Source of the DNA: Aurantibacter_A sp039941195
GTDB lineage: Bacteria; Bacteroidota; Bacteroidia; Flavobacteriales; Flavobacteriaceae
Direction of reading: 5' to 3'
Length of the DNA stretch: 64,000 nucleotides
NCBI RefSeq assembly: GCF_039941195.1
Contig: NZ_JBDVFA010000007.1
Span: forward strand, 42,976 to 106,975
This document shows positions 37,252-47,300 of the stretch, one piece after another (the first letter of the stretch is position 1; each line of letters begins with the position of its first letter). Made by a program: the position numbers and the translations under genes. Under the pieces are notes generated by a model. It saw only the letters and a list, made by a program, of their open reading frames with translations. It made no database searches and had not been told where the DNA came from.

Positions 37252-37626
37252 ATGAAAGCACCAAGATATATTTTAATAGTTTCTAGTTTAACGTTTGCCT
37301 TAACTAGCTGTAAAAGCTCTAAAACAGTAAATGCGAATAAGCTAGAAGATTCAGAAAAAGTTGAAACAACAACAAATAATCAAACAGCTAATGTGGATAC
37401 GATGTCTGATTACGGTTCCGAAAAATTGTTTGCAGATTTAAATATGACCGATAATCAAATTCTTATGTTCAGAAAAGGTATGAAGGAATTTAAACAACTT
37501 CAAGTAAGCACTCCAAATGGTGAAATGATGGGAAGTTTAGAAGATGAACAAGGGAGACAATTGAAAAGTATTTTATCTGAAGAACAATTTGAGATATATC
37601 AAAAATTACAAGACACTTCAAAATAG
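37252..37626 (+). CDS. small lipoprotein of unknown function
   Basis: I took the ATG at 37252 (124 aa) because a lipoprotein signal follows directly (YILIVSSLTFALTSC, lipidated Cys about residue 20). An upstream start at 37225 would only add residues ahead of the signal. The mature part is Thr/Asn-rich, then helical: FADLNMTDNQILMFRKGMKEFKQL, and ILSEEQFEIYQKLQD at the end, a pattern seen in small periplasmic helical proteins. It stands between the DUF748 gene and a single-domain response regulator. Confidence 0.75.
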   Translation: MKAPRYILIVSSLTFALTSCKSSKTVNANKLEDSEKVETTTNNQTANVDTMSDYGSEKLFADLNMTDNQILMFRKGMKEFKQLQVSTPNGEMMGSLEDEQGRQLKSILSEEQFEIYQKLQDTSK

Positions 37627-37663
37627 TATTATAGTTTTAGTTGAACATCTTATTTAAATACCT

Positions 37664-38098
37664 ATGAACACTACAAACCCATTAATTTTTTTGGTCGATG
37701 ATGACCAAGATGATCAACAATTATTTTCCGAAGCATTGGAAGCTACAAAATTAGAGAGCAGTATACTTACTTTTAATAATGGAGTGGATTTAATGGCAAA
37801 TTTGCACAATCCCACAACAGAATTACCTGATTTAATTTTTCTAGATTTAAATATGCCCTTAATGAATGGGGTAGAATGTTTAGATGATATAAAAAGAGAG
37901 CCACGTTTTTCTGATATACATGTAGTAATTTATTCTGGTTATTTTGATGAAGCAGAAGTGAAATTACTACAAAGTAAGGGTGCTGCATTTTATTTACAGA
38001 AGCCTCAATCATTCAAAGAACTAATATTTAAAATAGAAAATTGTTTTTCTTCTTTAAAAAATGAAGCAACAAATATTGAGGATTTTGTGATTGAATAA
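37664..38098 (+). CDS. single-domain response regulator
   Basis: The 144-aa protein is just a receiver domain: acidic cluster VDDDQDD at 11-17, phospho-acceptor Asp61 in LIFLDLNMPLMNGVE, a Ser in VVIYSGYF, and Lys in YLQKPQSFKEL. No output domain is attached. Such proteins (Rcp1/CheY-like) often relay signals from phytochrome or PAS kinases. No partner kinase is adjacent. Its stop codon abuts the stop codon of the convergent lipoprotein gene with no bases between. Confidence 0.92.
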   Translation: MNTTNPLIFLVDDDQDDQQLFSEALEATKLESSILTFNNGVDLMANLHNPTTELPDLIFLDLNMPLMNGVECLDDIKREPRFSDIHVVIYSGYFDEAEVKLLQSKGAAFYLQKPQSFKELIFKIENCFSSLKNEATNIEDFVIE

Positions 38099-38464
38099 TT
38101 ATCGTGTACAATTTGCACCCCACACTTCCTCATCGTAGCTATAAGCAATAATCAATGTACCTTCATCGATACTTACCGTTCCATCTTCACTGATTAAAGT
38201 ACTTTGGTTTTTATCCATTTTTATACCTTTAAGACTAGGAATTCCATCAGAGAAATCAAAGGTGTACGTATCTCCAACTTTAACAAGAGTAACGCGCCCA
38301 TCATCTGTTGAAATTTCAGTATTAGTATTTACATCAGAATAACTTATAGTCCCATTGTATGTACCCACAAAAAGATTATCGTCAGCGGGGTCATTGTCTT
38401 TACTACAAGAGGCAAAAAAAAGGGAAGATATAAATAATAGACATAATATAATTGATTTTTTCAT
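38099..38464 (-). CDS. lipoprotein of unknown function
   Basis: The 121-aa protein has a clear lipoprotein signal (IILCLLFISSLFFASC, Cys20) and an Asp-rich linker. A β-rich domain follows, with FVGTYNGTISYSD, VTLVKVGDTYTFDFSDG and a closing Cys in WGANCTR, resembling small lipocalin-like or calycin-type lipoproteins of Bacteroidota. Family assignment is uncertain. Confidence 0.75.
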   Translation of the reverse strand: MKKSIILCLLFISSLFFASCSKDNDPADDNLFVGTYNGTISYSDVNTNTEISTDDGRVTLVKVGDTYTFDFSDGIPSLKGIKMDKNQSTLISEDGTVSIDEGTLIIAYSYDEEVWGANCTR

Positions 38465-38758
38465 AGGTCATTTTTTTAATTATTTTTCAAATGTAGAGTG
38501 CATCTTCTTGTGTAGTTAATGACATCCATTCTAAAATTGCCTTGAAAAAATTATGGGGTATACATGGTATTAAAGTCTTCTCTTAATTTAATGCGTAAAT
38601 GCGATAGAATTTTGTGAAGCTCGTACAATATCATTTGAGGAAAGTGGTTGAGGCATAAAAATCTTAAACAATGACCATACTACAATAGCGTTAAATCTAT
38701 TTTTTATCAAGTCAATATTTGGCGTAATAATCTATTAAGTTATCGGTGTATCATTAAG
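38465..38758. other. intergenic stretch with no recognised gene
   Basis: AT-rich DNA upstream of the minus-strand lipoprotein and of the 46-aa basic protein. I found no frame with convincing coding features on either strand. Confidence 0.45.
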
Positions 38759-38781
38759 CTACTACTAAAAACTAGTAGTAG
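38759..38781. promoter_or_regulatory. hairpin CTACTACTA / TAGTAGTAG upstream of the 46-aa gene
   Basis: A perfect 9-bp inverted repeat with loop AAAAC ends 35 bp before the ATG of the small basic protein. It is made of trinucleotide units and is not followed by a T-run, so it is more likely an operator or leader structure than a terminator. Confidence 0.45.
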
Positions 38782-38816
38782 TTAATTTAAAATTGAACTA
38801 TAAAATAATAAAGATT

Positions 38817-38957
38817 ATGAGCATTAAGGATAAAAGAAAATTTAAGAGAAAAGTAAAACAAACTAACCCGACAAATCCAACAGGCAATACGAATATCGAA
38901 ACGAACGAATTTGATATTGATAAGAAAACCATTAAAGAACAACAGAATAAAAAGTAA
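38817..38957 (+). CDS. 46-aa highly charged basic protein
   Basis: The frame runs MSIKDKRKFKRKVKQTN to QQNKK-stop. The first third is lysine/arginine-rich and the rest is Asn, Thr and Glu-rich, suggesting a disordered nucleic-acid- or ribosome-associated microprotein. Support for a real gene comes from an ATG, a hairpin upstream and a strong terminator 28 bp downstream, giving a complete small transcription unit. No homology is claimed. Confidence 0.6.
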   Translation: MSIKDKRKFKRKVKQTNPTNPTGNTNIETNEFDIDKKTIKEQQNKK

Positions 38958-38985
38958 TTTTTGTTGAAGAATATATTATGATATA

Positions 38986-39012
38986 AAGCTCCTTTTTAAG
39001 GAGCTTTTTTTA
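38986..39012 (+). terminator. rho-independent terminator after the 46-aa gene
   Basis: A perfect 9-bp stem AAGCTCCTT / AAGGAGCTT with a TTT loop is followed by a run of T. No other plus-strand gene lies close upstream, so it belongs to the 46-aa protein gene. Confidence 0.88.
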
Positions 39013-39210
39013 TTCAAAAGAAAATAGTGCCGATTGAATTATCGATATTAATTCGGATTTGACGTAACCTGTAGGTTTAAAATTAAATATAGCAATTTAA
39101 AGCTTTTTTTAGTCAAATTAAATATTCAAATTTTATCGCATTAATAACTTTATTTTTTGAAGCATCGTAGTCGACTTCTGATCGGTATTTTAGCATTAAA
39201 GTCAGAAATT

Positions 39211-39714
39211 ATGAGCACAAAAAATGTATTTAAAGAAGATGCGAAGAGCAAAATAAAAGAATTAGCCGAGTCAATTGGCATGGTGATGTTAGGTACAAAT
39301 TTTTCACATCAACCAATTCATGTGGTATCTATGAGTACCAAAAAAGTAGACGATATGGGTGCAATTTGGTTTTTGAGTGGCAAAGATAGTTCGCACAACA
39401 TGCATATAGAAGATGAAGCACGCGCACAACTTTTTTATTCCGACCCAAATTCTATGGAATTTATGACAGTTTATGGAGATGCCTTTATTAGAACGGATGC
39501 CCACATATTAAAAGATTTATATAAAAAAGCTGACGATATTTGGTTTAATGGCCCGGATGATGCAAATTTAACTGCAATCCAAATAAAACCAACTGAAGGT
39601 TATTATTGGGATACTAAGAGTAATTCTTTGGTTGCTTTATTTGAAGCAGGAATGACTTTATTGTCAGGTGATAAACCAGATTTAGGTCAAGAGGGAGCAA
39701 TTGATGTCGGATAA
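39211..39714 (+). CDS. pyridoxamine-phosphate-oxidase-like general stress protein
   Basis: The ATG at 39211 (167 aa, MSTKNVFKEDAKSKI) is preferred to a TTG at 39157. The protein has the FMN-binding split-barrel layout of stress protein 26-like members: IGMVMLGTNF, IWFLSGKDSSHNMHIE, AQLFYSDPNSMEFMTVYGDA, and the ending GYYWDTKSNSLVALFEAGMTLLSGDKPD. Flavin binding is a family expectation; no substrate is known. It stands alone upstream of tamB. Confidence 0.88.
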   Translation: MSTKNVFKEDAKSKIKELAESIGMVMLGTNFSHQPIHVVSMSTKKVDDMGAIWFLSGKDSSHNMHIEDEARAQLFYSDPNSMEFMTVYGDAFIRTDAHILKDLYKKADDIWFNGPDDANLTAIQIKPTEGYYWDTKSNSLVALFEAGMTLLSGDKPDLGQEGAIDVG

Positions 39715-39799
39715 TAGATAGCCTTATTGAAGGGATAAGTCTCAATCAAAAGAATAAACTTCCTTAAATATTTATGTGTTTTTACTGAGTTATTAGATA

Positions 39800-39807
39800 T
39801 AACTTTG
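39800..39807 (+). promoter_or_regulatory. possible -7 element ahead of tamB
   Basis: TAACTTTG fits TAnnTTTG and lies 43 bp upstream of the tamB start. No TTG was found at the usual spacing, so this is tentative. Confidence 0.4.
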
Positions 39808-39850
39808 CTGATGTCTTCAAACTATATATCGTAGTCACTTACACTATCAT

Positions 39851-42800
39851 GTGAAAAAAAGAAATAAAAAATACAAATGGCCTAAGCGTCTTACTATCTT
39901 CTTCGCATTGGTACTATTGGTATTTATTGCTATTGTGCTTTTTATTCGAAGTCCATGGGGGCAGAACATTATTGTTTCTAAAGTAACCGAATATGTTTCT
40001 GAAAAAACAAATACCAAAATACAAATAGACCGCCTTTTTATTACTTTTTCTGGAAATGTTGCTTTGGAAGGGTTGTACCTCGAGGATAAAAAAGGCGATA
40101 CGCTACTTTATTCAGAATCTTTAGAAGCCAATCTTGCTATTTCACCATTACTATTTGGCAATAAACTTAATTTAAAATCAGCAGAATGGTCTGGACTTAA
40201 AGCCAATGTCTTTCGCGAGAATACTTCAGAACAATATAATTTTAATTTTTTACTAGATGCATTGACATCAGCTGATTCAACCGCTAACACCAGTGAAGCT
40301 GAAACGATGCAGGTTGAAATTGGTCACTTAGATTTCAAGGATTTTGAACTCAACTATCAGGATGACTTCTTGGGCATTGATAGTAAATTACAGTTGGGAG
40401 CATTGCTATTAGATGCAGAAGAAACCAACCTCGATAGTCTACATTTTAAACTTGATAATTTAGAGCTTTCAGATACACAATTAGATTATAGTCAAAGCAA
40501 AGCATTTCTACAAGAAGATACCACCCAGGCACAACTTCCATATATTGCAGTAAATAATTTTTCCTTAAGTAATGTAAAAGCAAACTATAATTCGGTTGTA
40601 GACAGTATTTTATTTAACGTAAATATTAATGATTTTCTTTTACAAGAAGCAAAGGCCGATTTATCAAATAATGATGTCGCATTTAATTTTCTAAACCTTA
40701 AAAATTCTACAGTTAATTTACACGTACCCAATTCAGAAAAAGTGCAAGATAGTGTGGTAGCATCTTCAAAGGAAGTTACTTTTACATGGCCTGAATTTTT
40801 CGTTAAAGCGAATACGATAGCTCTGACTAATAACACTATTGCCTATAAGTCTGGGCGTGCTGTTTCTAAAGAAGGTGTATTTAACCCAAATGAGGTCCTG
40901 CTTAAAAATGTTGCTTTTAACGCTTCGCATTTGGAGTATATACCTAAAGAAATAAGTTTTGACCTAAATGAGTTTTCTTTTTTGGAACGAAGCGGATTTA
41001 TATTAAATGATTTAGCATTTTCTACAAGTATAAATAGCAATACAGCTGCTCTAACTGGGTTTAGGGCAATCACGAATTCCAGTAAGGTAGCGGGAGATTT
41101 TAAATTGGAATATAATTCTGTACAACAACTGATTACTACTCCACAATCAACAGCAATAAATCTGCAATTACCAACTATAGCATTAGGGGTTAATGATGCG
41201 CTTTTTTTTCAACCACAATTAATTGAAAATGAATATTTAAAAAAAGCACTTCAACACCCTATTAATGGAAATGTAAATATTGATGGCACTCTTGCTGATT
41301 TCGAAATAGATAATGTGCAATTCAAATGGGGGGAGACTTCGCTTGTTACAACAGGTAAAATTCAGCATGTAATGCAAGAAGACTCACTAAGGTATGCTTT
41401 TAATACCATCAATATTTCAACTGAACGCAAAGATATTTTAAATTTTGTATCAGAAGAAGATCTTGGAATTTCTATACCGCAATCTGTTATTTTAGAAGCT
41501 TCTGCGGTGGGTAGTTTGGATGATGTCACAACCCTCGTAACATTGAAAATTCCGGAGGGTAAAGCACAACTTACAGGTAGTATTCGTAAAGAAAATCAAA
41601 TTCATTTTAATGGCGATTTACAAGTCGATAGTCTTCAACTGAACACGCTCTTAAAAAATGAAGCCTTCGGCGATATTTCTTTTAAGACTAGTTTTTTTGG
41701 TGAAGGCAGTAGTATAAACAATCTTAATGCTGAAATTATTTCTGATTTCAGCCAGTTAGTAATCAAAGATTATGACTTCTCAGCCCTTGACATAAAAGGT
41801 AAAATAACCAATGGAAAAGGAAACGTAGCAATGGCTTTTAAAGACGACAATTTAAATTTATTGGCCAATACTGAAATCGTGCTTGATTCCATAAACTCAA
41901 ACATTGGATTCGACCTCAATGTTATCGGTGCTGACTTGTATGCACTTGAAGTTTCTAGAGAGAATATTAAAGCAGCATTAGAGCTGCAGGCAGATTATTC
42001 TGGTAATCCCCAAGATTTTAAATTAAATGCCACTATATTAAATGGCACAGCTGTCTATGATAATCAACAATACCAATCAGGAAATATCAACATTCGTTCT
42101 GCAATAGATTCTATTAATACAGAAGTTACAATTGATAGTGATTTTATAAATGGATTTTTAAAATCGAATGCTAGTCCCGAAGGAATAACTAATGCACTTA
42201 ACAATCAGTTGAAAAATTATTTTGGAGATGAGGCGGATACGATGGTATTAGAAGATTCGGTCCAAGTTCAGATGAAATTAAAATTAAATTCAACACCTAT
42301 ATTAACTGAAGTATTTTACAGGAATGTTGAGCGGTTAGATTCAATATTAATTCAAGCTGATTTTGACGCTTTAACCAAAAACCTAAATGCTGAAGTTAAA
42401 GTTCCTTCTGTACAATATGGTGGAAGTACAATTGATAGTTTAAATGTTTTAGTAACAGGAAATGCCACAAACCTTAAGTTTACCGCTGGTTTAGCTGGAT
42501 TAGTTTCAAATCCTATCCACATGGGGCATACATTTTTTGAGGGTAATCTAAAAGACAAGGAACTCCGTCTCGACTTTAGTTCTTTTAATGGCGAAGAAAA
42601 AATTGCTCACATTGGTTCTGAAATGACTTTAAAAAAAGATACACTTCAATTTCATATCGAGCCTAAGGAATTAATCCTAAATAGAGAATTATGGACTATT
42701 CCTCAAAGCAATGAAATTTTAATTGCTAAAAACTTCTTAGCGTTTAAGGATGTAGCAATGAGTCTTAATGATCAGCAGCTTTCTATTTCTAATACCATGG

Positions 42801-44848
42801 AGGGTGTGGAAAAGGAACATGTGGGATTACATTTCGAAAATTTTGGACTACAGACATTCTTAGGTTTATTAAATCCTGATGAAAAATTGGCATCAGGTTT
42901 ATTAAAAGGAGACTTTATTTTAGAAAACCCATTTGGTGCAACAGGATTGGTGGCCAATTTTGATATTAACAATTTAGAAATAATAGAGAATCCACTAGGT
43001 ACGCTTTCATTAGATGCTTCCTCTTCTAGATATGCAACGTATGATTTTAATTTAAAATTAAAAGAAGCAGGTGCTGATTTAGATTTAGTAGGAAACTATG
43101 CGGCAAATGAAACTGGTGCTCAGCTCAATTTAGATCTCAATTTAAATCAAATAGAATTGAAAACCATTGAGGGATTTACCAGTGGCATTATAAAAGATTC
43201 CCAAGGTGCAATTTCGGGTAAAATTAATGTGTCCGGCACGCCCACTTCTCCTTCTTATTTTGGAGATATCAATTTTAATAATACGCAGTTTAATATTTCC
43301 AGTCTAAATTCAGTTTTTAAAATATCGGAAGAAACCCTTAAAATAAATACTGAGGGCGTATATTTCGATAGATTTAGTATTGCAGATTCGGATGATAGCA
43401 ATCTTTCAATTGATGGTTCATTATCGACAGAGTCCTTAATAAATCCAGCATTTGATTTAAAAATTGAAACTGAGCAATTCAAGGTTTTAAATGCTACGAA
43501 AGAAGATAATGAGCTATTTTATGGAATGGCCAGTATGGATGCAGCTATCGGTATTAATGGAGATTTGGAATTGCCAAGAATAACTGGAAAACTCCGAATA
43601 AGAAAAGTTACTGATGTTACTTATGTTGTACCAGAATCGCAATTAGATATTGAAGAGCGCGATGGTGTAGTGGTCTTTGTAAATCGTGAGCAACCAGATG
43701 CTATACTTACTAGAAATGATCAGGAAGAAACTCTTCCCTTTTTTCAAGGTATGGATGTAGAAGCAGTTTTAGAAATTGCCGAAGATGCAGATTTTCATAT
43801 TATTATCGATGAACGTACTGGTGATAATTTAGAAGTATCGGGCGATGCCGCGCTCAACCTAAATATTGAACCCAATGGTAGAATTAATCTTACGGGTAGG
43901 TATGAATTAAAATCAGGACATTATGAGACAAATTTATACAATTTTGTAAAGCGGAGATTTGTTATAAATCCAGGTAGTACTATTACTTGGCAGGGAGACC
44001 CTACCGATGCCAAATTAGATGTTATAGCTATTTATGAATTAGAAACTTCGGCATCACCTTTAATGTCTTCTGTTACTTCAAGTGAAGATGTAAGTGCGTT
44101 AAGCAAGTATCAACAAGTACTTCCATTTTATGTTTATCTAAATGTAGATGGAGAACTTTTAGAACCTGAATTATCGTTTGGTCTTGATATGCCAGAAGAT
44201 GATCAAGGCGCTATTGGTGGCGCAGTTTATACGCGTGTTCAGCAATTAAACTTACAAGAATCAGAACTCAATAAACAGGTGTTTTCGTTATTAGCATTAA
44301 ATAGATTTTATGCTGATTCTGGAAGTGATGGTAGTTCTGGTGGTACTGCCGCAATTGCGCGTGATAATGTAAATAGAGTTCTTTCTGGTCAACTAAACAC
44401 ATTTTCTGATAAGGTTTTTGGAAGTTCTGGATTTGAGGTTGATTTTGATTTGGATAGTTTTACAGATTACCAAGGCGATAGTCCCCAAGACCGTACCCAA
44501 CTTAATATCAATGCAAAGAAAAAACTTTTTGATGATCGTGTAATAGTAACAGCTGGTAGCGCAGTTGATGTAGAGGGTAGCGCACAAGAGGGGCAGGAGG
44601 AAACTCCCATAATTGGTAATGTTAGCTTAGAATATTTGTTGACAAAAGATGGACGATATCGACTAAAAGGTTTCCGTAAAAGCGAATATGAAAATATAAT
44701 TGACGGGCAATTAATAGTAACGGGAATTGCTTTAATTTTTAACCGCGAATTCAATAAATTCAGTCAGTTATTCAATCCTATAAAAGATGCTGAGGAATCG
44801 GAACAAAAGAATACGGAGAATAAAGCTAAAGCATCAAACAAAAATTAA
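39851..44848 (+). CDS. tamB: translocation and assembly module protein TamB
   Basis: The 1,665-aa protein begins at a GTG with a basic N-terminus and one membrane helix (TIFFALVLLVFIAIVLFI). A very long β-helical periplasmic part follows, and the DUF490/TamB C-terminal domain spans about residues 1250-1640 (GKLRIRKVTDVTYVVPESQ, INLTGRYELKSGHYETNLYNFVKRRFVINPGSTITWQGDP, then VSLEYLLTKDGRYRLKGFRKSEYE). TamB-type proteins span the periplasm and transport lipids or assist outer-membrane protein insertion together with an Omp85 partner. That partner follows with a 1-bp stop/start overlap (TAATG), so translation is probably coupled. Confidence 0.95.
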   Translation: MKKRNKKYKWPKRLTIFFALVLLVFIAIVLFIRSPWGQNIIVSKVTEYVSEKTNTKIQIDRLFITFSGNVALEGLYLEDKKGDTLLYSESLEANLAISPLLFGNKLNLKSAEWSGLKANVFRENTSEQYNFNFLLDALTSADSTANTSEAETMQVEIGHLDFKDFELNYQDDFLGIDSKLQLGALLLDAEETNLDSLHFKLDNLELSDTQLDYSQSKAFLQEDTTQAQLPYIAVNNFSLSNVKANYNSVVDSILFNVNINDFLLQEAKADLSNNDVAFNFLNLKNSTVNLHVPNSEKVQDSVVASSKEVTFTWPEFFVKANTIALTNNTIAYKSGRAVSKEGVFNPNEVLLKNVAFNASHLEYIPKEISFDLNEFSFLERSGFILNDLAFSTSINSNTAALTGFRAITNSSKVAGDFKLEYNSVQQLITTPQSTAINLQLPTIALGVNDALFFQPQLIENEYLKKALQHPINGNVNIDGTLADFEIDNVQFKWGETSLVTTGKIQHVMQEDSLRYAFNTINISTERKDILNFVSEEDLGISIPQSVILEASAVGSLDDVTTLVTLKIPEGKAQLTGSIRKENQIHFNGDLQVDSLQLNTLLKNEAFGDISFKTSFFGEGSSINNLNAEIISDFSQLVIKDYDFSALDIKGKITNGKGNVAMAFKDDNLNLLANTEIVLDSINSNIGFDLNVIGADLYALEVSRENIKAALELQADYSGNPQDFKLNATILNGTAVYDNQQYQSGNINIRSAIDSINTEVTIDSDFINGFLKSNASPEGITNALNNQLKNYFGDEADTMVLEDSVQVQMKLKLNSTPILTEVFYRNVERLDSILIQADFDALTKNLNAEVKVPSVQYGGSTIDSLNVLVTGNATNLKFTAGLAGLVSNPIHMGHTFFEGNLKDKELRLDFSSFNGEEKIAHIGSEMTLKKDTLQFHIEPKELILNRELWTIPQSNEILIAKNFLAFKDVAMSLNDQQLSISNTMEGVEKEHVGLHFENFGLQTFLGLLNPDEKLASGLLKGDFILENPFGATGLVANFDINNLEIIENPLGTLSLDASSSRYATYDFNLKLKEAGADLDLVGNYAANETGAQLNLDLNLNQIELKTIEGFTSGIIKDSQGAISGKINVSGTPTSPSYFGDINFNNTQFNISSLNSVFKISEETLKINTEGVYFDRFSIADSDDSNLSIDGSLSTESLINPAFDLKIETEQFKVLNATKEDNELFYGMASMDAAIGINGDLELPRITGKLRIRKVTDVTYVVPESQLDIEERDGVVVFVNREQPDAILTRNDQEETLPFFQGMDVEAVLEIAEDADFHIIIDERTGDNLEVSGDAALNLNIEPNGRINLTGRYELKSGHYETNLYNFVKRRFVINPGSTITWQGDPTDAKLDVIAIYELETSASPLMSSVTSSEDVSALSKYQQVLPFYVYLNVDGELLEPELSFGLDMPEDDQGAIGGAVYTRVQQLNLQESELNKQVFSLLALNRFYADSGSDGSSGGTAAIARDNVNRVLSGQLNTFSDKVFGSSGFEVDFDLDSFTDYQGDSPQDRTQLNINAKKKLFDDRVIVTAGSAVDVEGSAQEGQEETPIIGNVSLEYLLTKDGRYRLKGFRKSEYENIIDGQLIVTGIALIFNREFNKFSQLFNPIKDAEESEQKNTENKAKASNKN

Positions 44849-47229
44849 TGAAGCTACGAATTGGCAATAAAATAATACAATGCAATCGACTGAATAAGTG
44901 CGATAGCAGTCCAATTGATATGGGCCTTGGTAGCGGTTATTACCTTATACTATTACTAACCTTATTAATTTCTTCCTGTGGCATTAAAAAGTATGTACCC
45001 GAGAATGAAATACTTTACTCAGGTGCAAAAATATACACTTCTACAGACCAAGATATTAAGGATGTTAAAAATGTGGAACAAGAATTAGAGACACTTTTAC
45101 AACCCAAACCAAACTCAAAACTGTTGGGAATGCGATTAGGGTTATTATATCATTACAAATCGCAAAAAGTAAAACCGGGTTTTATCAATAAATGGTTGAA
45201 TAAAAAATTTGGAGAAGAACCTGTGTATCTTTCCGATGTTAATCCGCAAAGGGTGGAAGAACTCATGTTTAATAGATTGGACAATCGCGGGTTCTTTTAT
45301 AGTAAGGTGAATTCTGAAATTGATACCACAAATAATAATGCAGAAATAAATTATTCAGCGGAACTCTCTCAACCATATACGCTAGAAAATTTTAAACTTG
45401 ATAAAGACTCGCTTGCTATTTATAATGATATCGAAAAAGCTTTAGCACAAACGCAAATAGAGCAGGGGAGTCGCTTTAATCTTGCTTTATTGAAATTCGA
45501 ACGTGAAAGGATTGATAATGAATTAAAACAGAAAGGATATTATAATTTTAATCCTGATTTTCTAATTTTTGAAATCGATACAAATCGATATAAAAATAAA
45601 AAGTTCGATTTATTTCTGCGTTTGAAAAAGGGTGCGCCAAAAAAATCTGTTATTCCCTACGAAATAGATTCAATTACAGTGTATCCCAACTATGCAATAG
45701 AAAATGACACCAGTAACTTAGCAGTAACAAAAAAAGTAAATGATATTTATTTTGTTCAAAAGGAAGACTTTTTTAAACCTAAAAAATTAGAACCCTATTT
45801 ACTATTTGAAGAAGGACAGAAATACAATGCTCAGACAGCGCGATTAACGAGTAATCGACTTTCAGATTTAGGAAGTTACAAGTTTGTGAATATTCGATTT
45901 AATGAAAAGGATACTACTGCTGTAGACGGTGCCGGATCGTTAGATGCTGATATTTTTCTTTCTCCATTAACCAAAAGATCTATACGAACAGAATTACAAG
46001 CGGTTACAAAATCAAACGGATTTACAGGTCCAGGAATTGCAGTTACCTACAACAATCGAAACCTTTTTAAAGGCGGTGAAACATTAAGTATTACGGGTGA
46101 TTTTAGTTATGAAGCCCAAATATTGGGAGGTAATGATGGCGGATTAAGTAGTATTGCAGGAGGATTACAAGCAAACTTAATTATTCCGCAATTGGTTCCT
46201 TTTTCTCCCAGTCAATTTAATGATGCTGTGCCCAAAACTAAAATTAGTTTAGGGGGCGATATTCTCAATCGAAGCAAATTATATACGCTTACGTCATTCA
46301 ATACTTCTTTTGGCTATACCTGGAATGAAAACCGATTTGTTTATCATGAATTGAATCCAATAAGTATTAATTACGTTAATCTTTCTAATACCACTACAGA
46401 ATTTGAAGAAATTTTAGAAAATAATTCGTATTTGGCAGAAAGCTTTGAACAGCAATTTATTGCGGGTCTCAACTATACTTTCACCTATAATGAATTAGTG
46501 GACGCTAACAAAACACGTCCTTTATATGCATCCACAAGTTTTGAAATTGCTGGCAATTCGCTTAGCCTATTTGATGGTGGAAAGGGAACAGTCTTGGGTT
46601 TGGAATATGCTCAATTTGTAAAAGCAGATATAGATTTTAGATATTACTTTAAATGGGGAAAAGAGCAAGCATTAGTAAGTCGTATGTATGCCGGGTGGGG
46701 TATTCCTTACGGTAACTCAACGACACTTCCTTTTGTAAAACAATTTTTTTCTGGTGGACCATACAGCGTTCGTTCTTTTCAGATACGGTCATTAGGTCCT
46801 GGTTCTTTTATTTCTGATGAAGATGATACTTCGTCATTTTTTGACCAATCAGGTAATCTTCGACTGGAAGCAAATTTGGAATATAGATTTCCAATTTTTT
46901 CATATTTAAAAGGGGCCTTATTTATAGATGCCGGAAATGTGTGGTTGACAGATCAAATAAAAATTCCAGAAGACGAATCAGCGGAAAACAATGCATTTAA
47001 CGAACAGTTATTAGCAGAAGGACAATTTGGTTCTGATTGGATAAAAGAATTGGGTGTAGGTGTGGGATTTGGTTTGCGGGTAGATATTCAAAGTTTTGTT
47101 ATTCGATTTGACTTCGCATCACCATGGCGCGTACCTTATTGGTCAGAAGGTGAGCGTAGTAGAGTGCCTTTTTTTGATGGCGGTAGTGACAATGTAGTTT
47201 TTAATTTCGCTATTGGATATCCATTTTAG
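44848..47229 (+). CDS. tamL: TamL, lipoprotein Omp85/TamA homologue
   Basis: The 793-aa protein overlaps the tamB stop by one base. A lipoprotein signal precedes Cys44 (LILLLTLLISSC). The long n-region before it leaves an in-frame ATG at 44920 as an alternative start. POTRA-type repeats fill about residues 60-360 (PQRVEELMFNRLDNRGFFYSK, RIDNELKQKGYYNF, LTSNRLSDLGSYKFVNIRF). The C-terminal half is a 16-strand Omp85 barrel with the FSGGPYSVRSFQIRSLGPG (VRGF/Y-like) motif and a closing FNFAIGYPF ending in Phe. In Bacteroidota TamL carries a lipid anchor instead of a plain signal peptide, as seen here. Confidence 0.94.
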   Translation: MKLRIGNKIIQCNRLNKCDSSPIDMGLGSGYYLILLLTLLISSCGIKKYVPENEILYSGAKIYTSTDQDIKDVKNVEQELETLLQPKPNSKLLGMRLGLLYHYKSQKVKPGFINKWLNKKFGEEPVYLSDVNPQRVEELMFNRLDNRGFFYSKVNSEIDTTNNNAEINYSAELSQPYTLENFKLDKDSLAIYNDIEKALAQTQIEQGSRFNLALLKFERERIDNELKQKGYYNFNPDFLIFEIDTNRYKNKKFDLFLRLKKGAPKKSVIPYEIDSITVYPNYAIENDTSNLAVTKKVNDIYFVQKEDFFKPKKLEPYLLFEEGQKYNAQTARLTSNRLSDLGSYKFVNIRFNEKDTTAVDGAGSLDADIFLSPLTKRSIRTELQAVTKSNGFTGPGIAVTYNNRNLFKGGETLSITGDFSYEAQILGGNDGGLSSIAGGLQANLIIPQLVPFSPSQFNDAVPKTKISLGGDILNRSKLYTLTSFNTSFGYTWNENRFVYHELNPISINYVNLSNTTTEFEEILENNSYLAESFEQQFIAGLNYTFTYNELVDANKTRPLYASTSFEIAGNSLSLFDGGKGTVLGLEYAQFVKADIDFRYYFKWGKEQALVSRMYAGWGIPYGNSTTLPFVKQFFSGGPYSVRSFQIRSLGPGSFISDEDDTSSFFDQSGNLRLEANLEYRFPIFSYLKGALFIDAGNVWLTDQIKIPEDESAENNAFNEQLLAEGQFGSDWIKELGVGVGFGLRVDIQSFVIRFDFASPWRVPYWSEGERSRVPFFDGGSDNVVFNFAIGYPF

Positions 47230-47300
47230 CACCTATTCTACGTTGTCGCTATTGGAGTTTAATACATTAGAATAGTAATCACGAATAAATCGCATAAAGG

